In this document: piece by piece, positions 28,168 through 37,471 of the stretch
How the letters are laid out: each line of letters opens with the position of its first letter
How positions within the stretch are numbered: position 1 is the first letter of the stretch
Origin: JBEISR01 sp044371425
GTDB lineage: Bacteria > Planctomycetota > Planctomycetia > Pirellulales > Pirellulaceae
Direction: 5' to 3'
DNA length: 64,000 nt
NCBI GenBank assembly: GCA_044371425.1
Contig: JBILTR010000008.1
Location: 1-64,000, forward strand
Notes under the pieces: generated by a model
What the model was told of the DNA's origin: nothing
Databases searched by the model: none
The model's input: only the letters and a program-made list of their open reading frames with translations
Position numbers and translations under genes: made by a program

Positions 28168-29448
28168 CTATCGACCTACTGGAAGGGTCAGTAGAGGACC
28201 AGACGGCTTGCTTTCCGGCAACTCCAAACGCGATACCTCCAGCAACAGCGCGAAGGTGGCCTTGGACTGGTGGTCTCTCTGGTCGATGTAGAACCAGTGG
28301 TCGCGATAATGGACTGCGACTGCCGCGTGTTCGGGTGGGTGCTTGCCTGACGCATGGCACACGTGCAACAGACCGGCTAGCACTGAATTCCAGTCGAAGA
28401 GACTTCCGTCAGGATTGCGCGTGGTAGGAGCCAGACCGCATGCCACGTGATGAGCGGGAACTTCGATGCCATGAGCCGCGAAGAAGAGAACCTGCTGCAG
28501 GGAACGGGTTTCGACATCCAGCGATCGGTACCCTTCTGGGGGTTTGTTTTCCTGGTAAGGATCGGAGCGGTCGGAGGTCAGGTCGAGCGTTCGGGCGGCT
28601 GGGTCGAGATGAAAGGCCTGGGCGAAGTCGAGCCAGTCGGAGTCGGCTGGGTCGATGGGAGCAACCCGCATCACAGGTTGCTTGGTGCGCTTAACCAGAT
28701 CGACCCCTCGATCGCTGTTGCGAAGTTCAATCGAATCTCGAACGCACTGAAGTGCGTCGCTGACAGAGACCTGACCCTGCAGCAGGTCGGCAGGCACCGA
28801 TTCCTCCCGCTCCTGTGTGCAGAGTGTGATCACCTGGCGGTCCTGCAGACGCTGTAGCGCGCTCACCCCGTCGAGGAATTGCTGGTAGTCGGGTGGCGCA
28901 GTCGGCGTCGGACCACTGGCGGTCTCGGCGTTAGAGACCCAGTTCAGGTTTTCTAGATAGAGTCGAAAGACGGTGGAAATAGGCCAAGTGGTTCGCGACA
29001 GATAGGCGACACCGTCGAGGGAAATCGGGGTAAAGAGTCGCCTCGTGAATTCCTCGTCATCCATCGGTGTGTAACTGAGCGTCGGGCGGCTGGCGCGGTT
29101 CCATCCGATTTGGGGAAGCACACTGCCTCGGAATAGGAATGCATCGCCGGTCGCAGCGCTACTGAAAAACGGAGTCGCCTCGACACCAGCAGCGACTTCC
29201 TGCTGATCGGCGATGGCGCTAATCGCAAGGCTGCTGGGGGTATCGACATACCGCAGTCGGACCAAGTTCAGAAGGAGTTGCTGTTCACCGGTTTTTTTGA
29301 TCGCATCGTTGTAGGGGATCCGCGTCTGCAGCAGATGGCGAGGCCCAAAACTGCATCCGCTGACCCATAGCAGCAAAGCTCCACAGCACCAAAAGGTGAA
29401 GCGGAATAAGGGAGATGTGCCTTGCGTATGCCGGTTGCGAAGATCCAT
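28168..29448 (-). CDS. large lipoprotein, unknown function
   Basis: 426 residues with a signal helix ending in lipobox WVSGC (Cys32), so probably membrane-anchored. The mature start is RIPYNDAIKKTGEQQLLLNLVRLRY. I recall this region as a conserved start of an uncharacterised family in planctomycetes and proteobacteria, where similar proteins begin with NEAIAxTxxEQLLLNLVRLRY. The rest alternates helices and strands with no enzyme motif visible. The C-terminal half includes HYRDHWFYIDQRD and a repeated LxLE pattern. It is convergent with the DUF1501 gene, with a 23-base gap, and divergent from the small secreted protein at 29781. The function cannot be inferred from context. Confidence 0.8.
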   Translation of the reverse strand: MDLRNRHTQGTSPLFRFTFWCCGALLLWVSGCSFGPRHLLQTRIPYNDAIKKTGEQQLLLNLVRLRYVDTPSSLAISAIADQQEVAAGVEATPFFSSAATGDAFLFRGSVLPQIGWNRASRPTLSYTPMDDEEFTRRLFTPISLDGVAYLSRTTWPISTVFRLYLENLNWVSNAETASGPTPTAPPDYQQFLDGVSALQRLQDRQVITLCTQEREESVPADLLQGQVSVSDALQCVRDSIELRNSDRGVDLVKRTKQPVMRVAPIDPADSDWLDFAQAFHLDPAARTLDLTSDRSDPYQENKPPEGYRSLDVETRSLQQVLFFAAHGIEVPAHHVACGLAPTTRNPDGSLFDWNSVLAGLLHVCHASGKHPPEHAAVAVHYRDHWFYIDQRDHQSKATFALLLEVSRLELPESKPSGPLLTLPVGR

Positions 29449-29620
29449 GCAAAGAAGTATCGACTCGGGTGAGTTGATGGGCTGAGGAAACTGGTCGGGG
29501 TTGATCGAGGGAATCGACGAATGCTAGCCAAAGTCGTTTCCTTTGGATGACCCGTAGCGGGCTTAGGTTGTTGCTGGGGAGAGGCAGAAAGGAAAGTCGC
29601 GTCTCCCCTCGGGGTGTAAC

Positions 29621-29662
29621 GCTTGCGATGGATCTCACCCTCCCCGAGGGAGGGTGAAAAAA
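29621..29662. repeat. short intergenic hairpin repeat, copy 1
   Basis: GCTTGCGATGGATC is followed by a perfect 10-bp hairpin (arms TCACCCTCCC at 29635-29644 and GGGAGGGTGA at 29648-29657, loop CGA) and five A residues. Related elements recur at 34343-34509. This copy lies between two divergently transcribed genes, so it cannot be serving simply as their terminator. Confidence 0.8.
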
Positions 29663-29780
29663 CTCCCTAGCCTGATCCTCCATTGAGATTCGGAAGAAGA
29701 TGGAACGGCGAACCGGGGACGCATTACAATGACCGTCAGCATGCCAAAGAGGCTCGGAGATACCAAGAGAGAGGTGCGCG

Positions 29781-30299
29781 ATGTGGGGCAGGCGAACGAT
29801 TCTATGGATGTTGCTCTGGATCTGCGGTGAAGCGATGGCCTTGCGCGCGAATCTTGGGCGTGTGGTGCAGTTCGATATCCTTTTGGATGGAAAGAAGATC
29901 CTCGTAGCCGGCCACCTGGACGATGGTGGGCCCAAGCCCGATGAGGTGTGGCGTGAGTTGGCCGAGTTGGATCTACAGAATCCAGCGAAACGATTCGTAT
30001 TGCCGGAAGAAGAGACCGAGCGGTTGATGGAGTACGAACGGCAATTGGAGTCGATGGCCAAGGAGAATCGAGTCAAGATCGAAGGGAAGATTCGAATCTT
30101 CTGTCGCTATGGAGGAGATATCACCGTCGACTCGCTGACGCTGGTCAGAAAGAACGCGAGGTCTCCGTGGCGGATCGATTCCAAGCAGGTGATGGAGATG
30201 ATGGGCAAGCGATTGGTCGATCCCCAGCGGCGCACGATGGAGCAGTTGGATCGAGCCAGGGAGATCGAGTCGAAGTCGGGTGGCCAGGTGGATCGATAG
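29781..30299 (+). CDS. small secreted protein, unknown function
   Basis: 172 residues. An N-terminal hydrophobic segment (TILWMLLWICGEAMALRA) probably is a signal peptide. The mature protein is compact: a strand pair (GRVVQFDILLDGKKILVAGH), a charged helical region (EETERLMEYERQLESMAKE), another strand pair (VKIEGKIRIFCRYGGDITVDSLTLV) and a basic helical tail. GAGAGGTG upstream supports ATG 29781. I do not recognise the family. It is convergent with the methyltransferase gene, 18 bases away. The shared 5' region holds hairpin repeat copy 1. Confidence 0.75.
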   Translation: MWGRRTILWMLLWICGEAMALRANLGRVVQFDILLDGKKILVAGHLDDGGPKPDEVWRELAELDLQNPAKRFVLPEEETERLMEYERQLESMAKENRVKIEGKIRIFCRYGGDITVDSLTLVRKNARSPWRIDSKQVMEMMGKRLVDPQRRTMEQLDRAREIESKSGGQVDR

Positions 30300-30317
30300 C
30301 TGGGCTCGTCGGTCCGG

Positions 30318-31124
30318 TCAGGGGCGGATCGCTGTCACCAGGAGGTTTTGGGAAAGAATCCCCGAGAACGTTCCCGATTCGGCTGCCAGCAGCAATCGAG
30401 GGGGGATCGTCAGCAGGTCCCACAGCACCCTGCGAACGAAGCTCTTGAGTCCGTACACCAGTGGTTTGTCTTCATGGCAACCAATCTGATCGAAGCGGCA
30501 GGCTTTGAGTACCTGGGAGATCGATTGCTGCGTGAAGGCTTGGGTGTGGGTGAAATCTCCGTAGCGGACGCGCATCGCAAACAACCCTTCCCCGTTGGGG
30601 ACATGCGCGATCAGCCGTCCCGAGGACTTCAGCACCCGATGGACACCGTCGAGGAGATCGAGCGTTTCTTGGGGCGAGAGATGTTCCAGGATATCGATCA
30701 AGAAAACGACGTCTTGGGATTGGTCGGGAACCGTCTTCAGGTAATCGAAGAGATTGCCGCAGGTCACCAAGGGGATGCCCAGTTGGTGAGCCAGGCGTAC
30801 TTGTTCTGGGGAGACGTCGACACCTGCGAGGTTCTGGTAGCCCTTCGACTTTAGCTGAAACAGTAGCCGCCCATGCCCGCAGGCGATATCGAGAATGGCG
30901 ATGTTCCGATCGCTGGGCACATAAGTGCGGATCAAATGGTCGATGTAGGGGTTGGGCTGGAGGGCCAGATCGAGCGGGGCTTGCGTCTGGCCGGTTGAAA
31001 CGTAGCTGTCGAAAAGTCGCTGTTTCCAGTCCATGGTCGTCTGGCTTGGGAAGGTCGTGGTTCCTGGGGGAACGTTCGGGGGCGGTTGGGATGCTTCGAG
31101 GATTGGCGGTGTGCCATTTGCCAA
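30318..31124 (-). CDS. class I SAM-dependent methyltransferase (UbiE/ubiquinone-type fold)
   Basis: 268 residues, or 238 if translation starts at the ATG at 31034 (MDWKQRLFDSYVSTGQ), which is how I would expect homologues to begin; neither start has a clear ribosome site. The Rossmann core is complete: motif I ILDIACGHGRLL, acidic end of strand two GVDVSPEQ, and motif II DVVFLIDILEHL. A segment typical of lipid or sugar methyltransferases, VLKSSGRLIAHVPN, follows. Methyltransferases with this HVPNxEG segment are often encoded in polysaccharide gene clusters, but no such genes lie next to it here. The substrate is unknown. Confidence 0.85.
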   Translation of the reverse strand: MANGTPPILEASQPPPNVPPGTTTFPSQTTMDWKQRLFDSYVSTGQTQAPLDLALQPNPYIDHLIRTYVPSDRNIAILDIACGHGRLLFQLKSKGYQNLAGVDVSPEQVRLAHQLGIPLVTCGNLFDYLKTVPDQSQDVVFLIDILEHLSPQETLDLLDGVHRVLKSSGRLIAHVPNGEGLFAMRVRYGDFTHTQAFTQQSISQVLKACRFDQIGCHEDKPLVYGLKSFVRRVLWDLLTIPPRLLLAAESGTFSGILSQNLLVTAIRP

Positions 31125-31274
31125 GACGATTCGGTGGTCGTCTGAGGATGCGTGGCAGTCATTGTGTTGTGGGTGCGGCCGCTTACCGATTATAACTCAA
31201 GGAATTCCTACAGCGATTTATCACGTGCGAGGTCGATGGCGATGGGGAGTGCAACGCAAAGGGGAGACGGTTTG

Positions 31275-32633
31275 ATGAGCATTTCCTCACGTCGCAAGTG
31301 GCTGCAGGTGGGAGGGATTGGCCTGGGGGGCTTGAGTCTGGGTGGGCTGTTGGAGCGGAGGGCGCGCGGAGAGGGGCTGGGCAAGGCGAAGTCGGTGATT
31401 GTTCTTTTCATGTCGGGCGGGCTGCCTCAGCATGAGACATTCGATCCTAAACCGGAGGCGGCCGAAGAGATTCGGGGGCAGTTCGGTGCGATCCAGACGA
31501 AGACTCCCGGACTCCTAGTCGGTGAATTGATGCCACGAACCGCCCAGCTGACCGACCGCATGGCAGTGATTCGCAGCATGGTGACGGGCGACAATGCCCA
31601 CTCGACCAGTGGCTACCAGATGCTGACCGGAGTCCCCCACTCGCCGCTCAATCGCGAGAACGCGCCTCCTGGTCGTCCCAATGACGCACCGTGTCTGGGT
31701 GGGATGGTCCGTGCGCTGAGGACGTCCCAGCACGGCATACCGGCAGCGATCTCGCTACCGATGCGGATGGCCAACAATAACGGTCAAGATCCCTGGCCTG
31801 GTACCGATGCCGGTTTTTTGGGAAGGTCATACGATCCCTGGTTGATCGACTGCGATCCGTCGCTGGAGGATTTTCGAGTGCCAGGTGGTTCGCTTCCTAC
31901 GGAGATCACTTTGGATCGGATGGGAGAGCGGCGAGGGTTGCTGGATCGATTCAACCGGCAGGCGGATCGACTGGAGCGGTTGGCGGAGGGGCAACCGCTG
32001 GCCAAGCACCAGCAGCAGGCGATCGAGCTGCTGGCCGGGGGGAAAGCCAGAGACGCGTTTGATCTTCGGCGAGAGACCGATGCCATGCGCGATGCGTACG
32101 GAAGGCATCGATTCGGGCAGAGCGTGCTGCTGGCCAGAAGGTTGATTGAAGCCGAGGTGCCGCTGGTTCAGGTGCAGTGGGCGCCAGTCGACAAGACCAA
32201 GCCCAATGGCGGTGGGTGGGATACGCACGAGAAGCACAATGAAAGCCTGAAAGGCTGGCTGGTTCCGGTGCTGGACCAGGTCTATTCGACGTTGATCGTC
32301 GATCTGGAAGAGCGAGGGTTGTTGCAGCAGACGTTGGTCTGTTTGGTGACCGAGTTTGGTCATACGCCACGGTTCAACGCACAGGCCGGTCGCGATCATT
32401 GGGGCAATGTGTTCTCGATCGCGCTAGCCGGTGGCGGGATCCGTGGTGGCATCGTCCATGGGAGATCCGACAAGGATGCCGCCGAGCCGCTGGATCAGCC
32501 GGTTCGGCCCTGCGACTACATGGCGACAGTTTTTCATTGCATGGGATTTGAGCCTGAGACGATTTTGCGTGACGTCGAGGGGAGGCCGTTCCCGATCAGT
32601 CGAGGACAGGTGATTTCCTCGTTGGTGTCTTGA
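31275..32633 (+). CDS. DUF1501 protein, stand-alone
   Basis: 452 residues from ATG 31275 (GGGGAG upstream). It has a twin-arginine signal (SRRKWLQVGGIGLGGLSLGGLL), then the DUF1501 core: VLFMSGGLPQHETFDPKP, the VIRSMVTGDNAHSTSGYQMLTG block, GGGWDTHEKH and TEFGHTPRFN, with GRDHWGN near the end. It belongs to the same superfamily as the gene at 26714 but to another subtype: it keeps the canonical GWDTH and TEFGRTP-like blocks. No DUF1549/DUF1553 partner is adjacent; the following gene encodes a PQQ-type beta-propeller protein on the same strand 136 bases away. Probably periplasmic; activity unknown. Confidence 0.9.
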   Translation: MSISSRRKWLQVGGIGLGGLSLGGLLERRARGEGLGKAKSVIVLFMSGGLPQHETFDPKPEAAEEIRGQFGAIQTKTPGLLVGELMPRTAQLTDRMAVIRSMVTGDNAHSTSGYQMLTGVPHSPLNRENAPPGRPNDAPCLGGMVRALRTSQHGIPAAISLPMRMANNNGQDPWPGTDAGFLGRSYDPWLIDCDPSLEDFRVPGGSLPTEITLDRMGERRGLLDRFNRQADRLERLAEGQPLAKHQQQAIELLAGGKARDAFDLRRETDAMRDAYGRHRFGQSVLLARRLIEAEVPLVQVQWAPVDKTKPNGGGWDTHEKHNESLKGWLVPVLDQVYSTLIVDLEERGLLQQTLVCLVTEFGHTPRFNAQAGRDHWGNVFSIALAGGGIRGGIVHGRSDKDAAEPLDQPVRPCDYMATVFHCMGFEPETILRDVEGRPFPISRGQVISSLVS

Positions 32634-32769
32634 TGGGACAGGGATCGCAGGTTCGCAGGCGAGTGGGCTAGAGGGCTTGGCCTCCAAAGGGGAGCCCAGG
32701 CCATGGGCGGCATTGAAACAGTAGAATCGAAACAGTCAGGTTGCGATTGTTTTTCGACAGGAGTTGCAG

Positions 32770-34092
32770 ATGATTCGGCGTTCCGCAGTAGGTGTGTGGT
32801 CGGGCTTGTTGGGGGCCGCGCAGGTTTTATTGTTCCAGTCGTTTGGGTGGAGCGAAAACTGGCCGCAGTGGCGCGGGCCTCGCAACGATGGCAGCTCGGT
32901 AGGGGCCCCGATTCCAGCACGCTGGGATCCCCAGAAAAACATCGTTTGGAAGAGTCCAATGCCGGGCCAGGGAGGCGCGACCCCGGTGGTCTGGGGGGAC
33001 CGGATCTTTGTGACCTCGGCGCAGGGCGATGATTTGGTGGTCCTGGCTCTTTCGGCAGCCGATGGGAAGGTGCTTTGGAATACCAAAGTGGCCAGCGGCA
33101 ATCAGGATGCACGCGCGGGGGAAGGGAACTCAGCATCGCCCTCTCCCTGCACCGATGGGGAGCATCTGTGGGTCTTTTTCTCTACCGGCATCCTCGCCTG
33201 TTTGGACCTCGATGGAAAGGAGATCTGGAAGAGCGACCTGAATGAGCGGTTTGGCAAGATCGATATTCAGTTCGGCATGACGTCGACGCCCGCCCTGGAC
33301 GGTGACCATCTGTACCTGCAGCTGATTCATGGCCCGATGACGCGAGGCGATGGGGTGCGCACGGGGAAGGTGATCAAGCTGGATAAGAAGACAGGCGCTA
33401 CGGTGTGGGAAGTGGATCGGGTCACCGACGCCGATTTCGAGTGCAAGCACTCGTATGCCTCCCCTTTTATCTATGCAGCAGGAGGAGAGAGATTTCTGGT
33501 GGTGCATGGCGCCGATTGCACCACAGGTCACGACCTCGATTCCGGAAAGGAGCTATGGCGCTACGCGGGGCTCAATGGTCCCTCCGAAGTGAATTCCGGC
33601 CAGTATGACGGGACGTTCCGCTTTGTCGCATCGCCGGCGGTAGGGGATGGAGTGGTGATCATCCCGACGGCCAAGCGAGGGCCGACCGTGGCGCTGGATG
33701 TCAATGAAAAGCTGCAGGGGCTGGTGGTCGGCGGTGGTGCACCGACACGTTGGAGCATTCCGCAGACACCAGATGTGGCGATTCCGACCGTGCATGATGG
33801 GCTGGTGTATCTGCTGCACAATGATGGGCGGTTGCAGTGCCTTGATTTGAAGAGCGGGGAGCAGTTGTACTTTGAGCGGACGCATACGTCGCAGCATCGA
33901 TCGAGTCCGCTGGTGGCGGATGGCAAGCTGATCTTTTGCGCCCGGGATGGGATGTGCACGGTGGTCAAGTTGGGGCGGCAGTTTGAGATCTTGGCACAGA
34001 ACGATCTTGGGGAGCCTATCACTGCATCGCCGATCGTCGCAGGTGGTGTGCTTTACATTCGAACCTACCAGCACGTGATCGCCATCCGCTGA
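32770..34092 (+). CDS. secreted PQQ-like beta-propeller protein
   Basis: 440 residues from ATG 32770 (AGGAG seven bases upstream). A weak signal (GVWSGLLGAAQVLLFQSFGWS) is followed at once by the planctomycete-type opening NWPQWRGPRNDGSS. About seven to eight propeller blades follow, with repeated tryptophan-docking motifs (DGKVLWNTKV, DGKEIWKSDL, GATVWEVDRV, SGKELWRYAG). Blade motifs resemble PQQ dehydrogenases and BamB, but the Ca/PQQ-binding residues of true dehydrogenases are not evident, so a structural or sugar/protein-binding role is as likely. It lies 136 bases after the DUF1501 gene and is convergent with the sulfatase gene. Confidence 0.88.
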   Translation: MIRRSAVGVWSGLLGAAQVLLFQSFGWSENWPQWRGPRNDGSSVGAPIPARWDPQKNIVWKSPMPGQGGATPVVWGDRIFVTSAQGDDLVVLALSAADGKVLWNTKVASGNQDARAGEGNSASPSPCTDGEHLWVFFSTGILACLDLDGKEIWKSDLNERFGKIDIQFGMTSTPALDGDHLYLQLIHGPMTRGDGVRTGKVIKLDKKTGATVWEVDRVTDADFECKHSYASPFIYAAGGERFLVVHGADCTTGHDLDSGKELWRYAGLNGPSEVNSGQYDGTFRFVASPAVGDGVVIIPTAKRGPTVALDVNEKLQGLVVGGGAPTRWSIPQTPDVAIPTVHDGLVYLLHNDGRLQCLDLKSGEQLYFERTHTSQHRSSPLVADGKLIFCARDGMCTVVKLGRQFEILAQNDLGEPITASPIVAGGVLYIRTYQHVIAIR

Positions 34093-34342
34093 CTTGCACC
34101 GTTCGGTGCTCGTCAGAACGGACCAGAAAAGTGGCCTGCTTCCGCTGATGGACTTCAAAGCTCTATCCTTCCTGAGACTGGGGCGCTGCAATCACGTTAT
34201 CCAGGAAGGCTGTTGGGGCCATCCGCAAATTCCTTGGGTTGTTTCCGTCCGGCAAGACCTGAGAGGTCGGGGTGAAGTCGTAGGGGCAAGTGCTATGGAT
34301 CCAGAGCCTGCGGTGGATCCGACTCACCCCTTGGTATACAAG

Positions 34343-34509
34343 GCTTGCGATGGATCTCACCTTTTCCTAGGGAGGGTAAAAAACGGATCTCGCCCTCCCC
34401 GCTTCGTCGTTCCTCCTCAGCGACCCTCCCCGAGGGAGGGTGAAAAATAGGGCTTCCCCTCCCTGAAGCAGAATCGCCAACAGATCTCACCCTTCCTGAT
34501 GGACGGTGA
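34343..34509. repeat. cluster of short intergenic hairpin repeats
   Basis: Three related elements lie in the 565-base gap between two convergent genes. At 34343-34380 GCTTGCGATGGATCTCACC is identical to copy 1 at 29621, and then the hairpin is decayed (TTTTCCTAGGGAGGGT). At 34386-34446 GGATCTCGCCCTCCCC is interrupted by about 26 bases, and a perfect hairpin follows (arms ACCCTCCC at 34423-34430 and GGGAGGGT at 34434-34441, loop CGA, then an A run). At 34483-34509 GATCTCACCC with arms TCACC/GGTGA is a third, more eroded unit. Elsewhere in the gap I see no gene; an open frame from 34094 is not protein-like. Confidence 0.75.
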
Positions 34510-34657
34510 CTGGGTGCTGAGGCCAGCGGCATTTCTCAAGTCGTGGCAGTCAAACGATCGCAATCCAAACAAATCCCAGATGCACCATGAGCATGTCGTG
34601 ATGCTGGTCCGTCGGGGCTGTCGCTGGGAAGCGATGGTCCCCGTGATGGTGCCATCG

Positions 34658-36559
34658 TTATGGAGTGTCACTCTTCGTGAAATCAAAGCGGCGTCTTCTC
34701 CCGTCCGATTCGATTTCAATGAAACGGATGGTCGCTGATTTCGAATCCTTCGGGAAGTACCAGCGAAGGATTCCAGGGCCGGCAACTTCGATCGGAATGG
34801 TGACTTCCAGGGTCGAATCGCCAGAGCGATTGACGTTCCATGGAGTCGATCGTTCGGTGCGGGCCGCGTTGACGGGACTGTTCGGTGGCATCGCCAACCA
34901 AGCGACTCGTCCTTCCCCCTCCGGCAGGCTTCCGGAAAGACGAACCTTGGCACCTGGGGAAAGAGCGCCGGGGGCAAAGCCGAGGAAGGGAGTTTCGGTT
35001 TGCATGGTCAGTTGCAGTTGCCCCTGCACAATGCTGCCGGAGCAGCCACGGAGTTTCCAGCCTAAAAAGCTATCGACCGGATCTGCTGGTTTGGATTTCC
35101 CATAGTTGGGGTTGGGGATCGGTATAACTGCTTCAGTGCGTCTCAGATAATCGCTCAGTCTCTGGTTCATTCTTTCGGCACGTTCGGATTCTTCCGCGGC
35201 GAGGTTTCGCTGTTCCCCAGGGTCGGATTCCAGGTGATACAGTTCCAATCGGTCCTTGGGCTGGTTGGCATCTCCGTAGAAGCGAATGAGCTTCCAGGGA
35301 CCAGAGCGAATCCACGATCCGGGTGCGAATCCATCGATCGCGGCGTCTCCAGGACCGTGGGGGAAGTGGCAGAAAATGGCGTCGCGATCGAGCGGTTGAC
35401 TATGGAGTGCAGGAGAGAAATCGATCCCGTCGCTGGGTGGTACCTCCGCGATGGCGGCTCTTGCCATTGACGGAAGCGTGCGGAACAGATCGGTGCTCTG
35501 CACGATCGCCTCGCAATGGCTTGCCTCTGGAAGCTGGCCAGGCAGGGAGACGATCATCGGGACGCGAGTGCCGCCGTCGTAGAGGCTGGCTTTTCCGGAG
35601 CGAGCGGGTGCGTTGCTGGTGACGGGGGTGTTCGCATAGGGTGCTTCGGGGGATAGCCCTCGTGCCGGGATGGTCCAGCCACCGTTATCGCTGGTGAAGA
35701 CCACCAGGGTTCGGTCGCGAATCTGGAGTTGGTCGAGTTGATCGAGGATTTTTCCAACGGCGTCGTCCAGCGACTGGATCATCGCGGCGTAGACCGGATG
35801 CCTTTGGGGTGCTGACGGATCGGCGCGCTGCTGGGCTGTATCGATCAGGTCCGATTTCGCCATCCATGGGGAATGCACGCTGAACGCCCAGTAATTGAGG
35901 AAGAAGGGGCGATCCTTGTTCTGCTCGAGAAACTTGCATGCTTCCTCGGCCATGCGATCTTCGATATGGTCGCCCGGTTGGCCTGCCTCCTTCCAGAATG
36001 CCCAGGGCGCGAAGTAACCATTCTTTCCGCCGGGGCCTGGTCCGGGTGTTCCTGGGAGGTCGATGGCAAAGCCTTGTTGCCTGGGAGAGTAAGGTGGTGG
36101 ACCGAGGTGCCATTTGCCCAAGTGAGCGGTTTGGTAGCCAGCATCTTGCAGCAGTTCGGCGAGGGTGATGTGGTGGGTGGGGAGTCGTGTGAGGCTATCT
36201 GCGATCCATCGTGGCCCTTGGCCTTGGACCAATCGTTTCTCCAGCTGTTCCTGCGGAAGGTGGCAGGCGGGAGAGGTGATGCCAAGTCGGGCGGGTGCAA
36301 GGCCAGTGAGGATGCTAGCGCGGGTGGGGGAACAGAGTGGGCTGGCGGAGTAGGCGTTCAGAAAGCGAGTCCCACGCGAGGCGAGCCGATCGAGATGGGG
36401 AGTGTGGTGGAAGGTCGATCCGTAACAGCCCAGGTCTTTGTAGCCCAAGTCGTCGGCCAAAATCAGAACGATGTTGTAAGGCTGCTGGGCCAGCAGGATC
36501 GAGTCGGTGATCCACTGGATTAGCATCCACCCGATCAGCAATGCAGCAGGGGATTTCAT
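34658..36559 (-). CDS. secreted type I sulfatase with C-terminal beta-domain
   Basis: 633 residues from ATG 36559. A signal helix (ALLIGWMLIQWITDSILLAQ) precedes the catalytic domain. The metal-site motif LADDLGYKDLGCYG comes first, then the formylglycine site CSPTRASILTG, in which the Cys becomes formylglycine and the Pro and Arg match the maturase consensus. GKWHLG and the second metal-site block FTSDNGG are also present. After the usual sulfatase end (about residue 480) is an added 120-residue region with beta-sandwich character (VRLSGSLPEGEGRVAWLAMPP ... ILRWYFPKDS), possibly carbohydrate-binding. It likely hydrolyses sulfate esters of marine or algal polysaccharides. The frame is open 37 codons upstream, overlapping the acyltransferase gene, without a ribosome site. 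Confidence 0.92.
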   Translation of the reverse strand: MKSPAALLIGWMLIQWITDSILLAQQPYNIVLILADDLGYKDLGCYGSTFHHTPHLDRLASRGTRFLNAYSASPLCSPTRASILTGLAPARLGITSPACHLPQEQLEKRLVQGQGPRWIADSLTRLPTHHITLAELLQDAGYQTAHLGKWHLGPPPYSPRQQGFAIDLPGTPGPGPGGKNGYFAPWAFWKEAGQPGDHIEDRMAEEACKFLEQNKDRPFFLNYWAFSVHSPWMAKSDLIDTAQQRADPSAPQRHPVYAAMIQSLDDAVGKILDQLDQLQIRDRTLVVFTSDNGGWTIPARGLSPEAPYANTPVTSNAPARSGKASLYDGGTRVPMIVSLPGQLPEASHCEAIVQSTDLFRTLPSMARAAIAEVPPSDGIDFSPALHSQPLDRDAIFCHFPHGPGDAAIDGFAPGSWIRSGPWKLIRFYGDANQPKDRLELYHLESDPGEQRNLAAEESERAERMNQRLSDYLRRTEAVIPIPNPNYGKSKPADPVDSFLGWKLRGCSGSIVQGQLQLTMQTETPFLGFAPGALSPGAKVRLSGSLPEGEGRVAWLAMPPNSPVNAARTERSTPWNVNRSGDSTLEVTIPIEVAGPGILRWYFPKDSKSATIRFIEIESDGRRRRFDFTKSDTP

Positions 36560-36666
36560 GGCGAGTTCCCGAAGCGAAACCAAATGGGGCGAGGCGGGAT
36601 GAGGCGAGTTGCCTCGGGAAAGGAAGCGCTGGGGGACGGAAGCCGAAGGGCTTTCCTCCGCCATGT

Positions 36667-37296
36667 TCATTCGCCTGCGGCAGGAGGTATCTGCGTCTGG
36701 TTGGACGCGGTGGACTGGTCATCGCGGGTGCCGATCACTTTCGCGGGGACACCTCCCAAGATCGAACGAGGGGGAAATGTCTTGGTGACCACCGATCCGG
36801 CTGCCACCACCGATTGCTCTGAGACATTCGCCAGGATGATCGCTCCCGCGCCGATCCAGCTGTCGCGACCGATGGTGATCTGTTGGAGCTTTCCGGGTTG
36901 ATCCCGAATGGGGCGATCGAGGCTGGTAAATCCATGCGTATTGGGACCGCTTGGGATTTGAACGCCTGGCCCGATCAGCACGTCATCCTGAATATCAACC
37001 CAACCAATGTGGCAGTAGTGACCAATGTAGATATGTTTTCCGAAGCGGGCGGAGGTCTTGGAGATGAGCGTTCCAAAGGAGATCTGTGCCGTTGGATGGC
37101 AGTGAGCCAGAGTGACGCGATAGAAAGCGCAGCGGACCAAGGAGCCGATATTGCCTGGAAGCAGCGCGAGCGATTGACTGAGGTTCTCGATAGCGCGATC
37201 GGGACGGCCTAGAAGGCGACCGATGAAAAAGAGCAAGATCCAGGGAGTGGCGAGCACCAGGGCGATGCATCGGCAAAGGGGTCTGAGGATCGCCAT
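36667..37296 (-). CDS. left-handed beta-helix (hexapeptide) acyltransferase, WcaF/NodL-like
   Basis: 209 residues. An N-terminal hydrophobic stretch (CIALVLATPWILLFFIGRLLG) may anchor it to the membrane. The body is hexapeptide repeats (IYIGHYCHIGWVDIQDDVLIGPGVQI, then ITIGRDSWIGAGAIIL ... SVVAAGSVVTKTFPPRSILGGVPAKVIG) ending in the classical GVPAKVI cap of acetyltransferases. The catalytic His is probably in NTHGF. Such enzymes acetylate sugars of exopolysaccharide or lipopolysaccharide using acetyl-CoA. It lies 107 bases before the sulfatase start on the same strand. No strong ribosome site is visible at ATG 37296. Confidence 0.85.
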   Translation of the reverse strand: MAILRPLCRCIALVLATPWILLFFIGRLLGRPDRAIENLSQSLALLPGNIGSLVRCAFYRVTLAHCHPTAQISFGTLISKTSARFGKHIYIGHYCHIGWVDIQDDVLIGPGVQIPSGPNTHGFTSLDRPIRDQPGKLQQITIGRDSWIGAGAIILANVSEQSVVAAGSVVTKTFPPRSILGGVPAKVIGTRDDQSTASNQTQIPPAAGE

Positions 37297-37471
37297 GGCA
37301 GCTGAGCCGAATCGAATTGGGGAGAAGCAGAAGAATCTGGTGGTACTGAGGATAGGTCAAAAGTGGCTGCACTTGCAACTAGGAATTGGCGTAGCCAAGC
37401 AGCCTCCCCGCGATCAAGGGGGGTGTGGCTTTCCTGGTTGGCGAAGTGGTGAGGAGAGTCGATGGGGGCGG

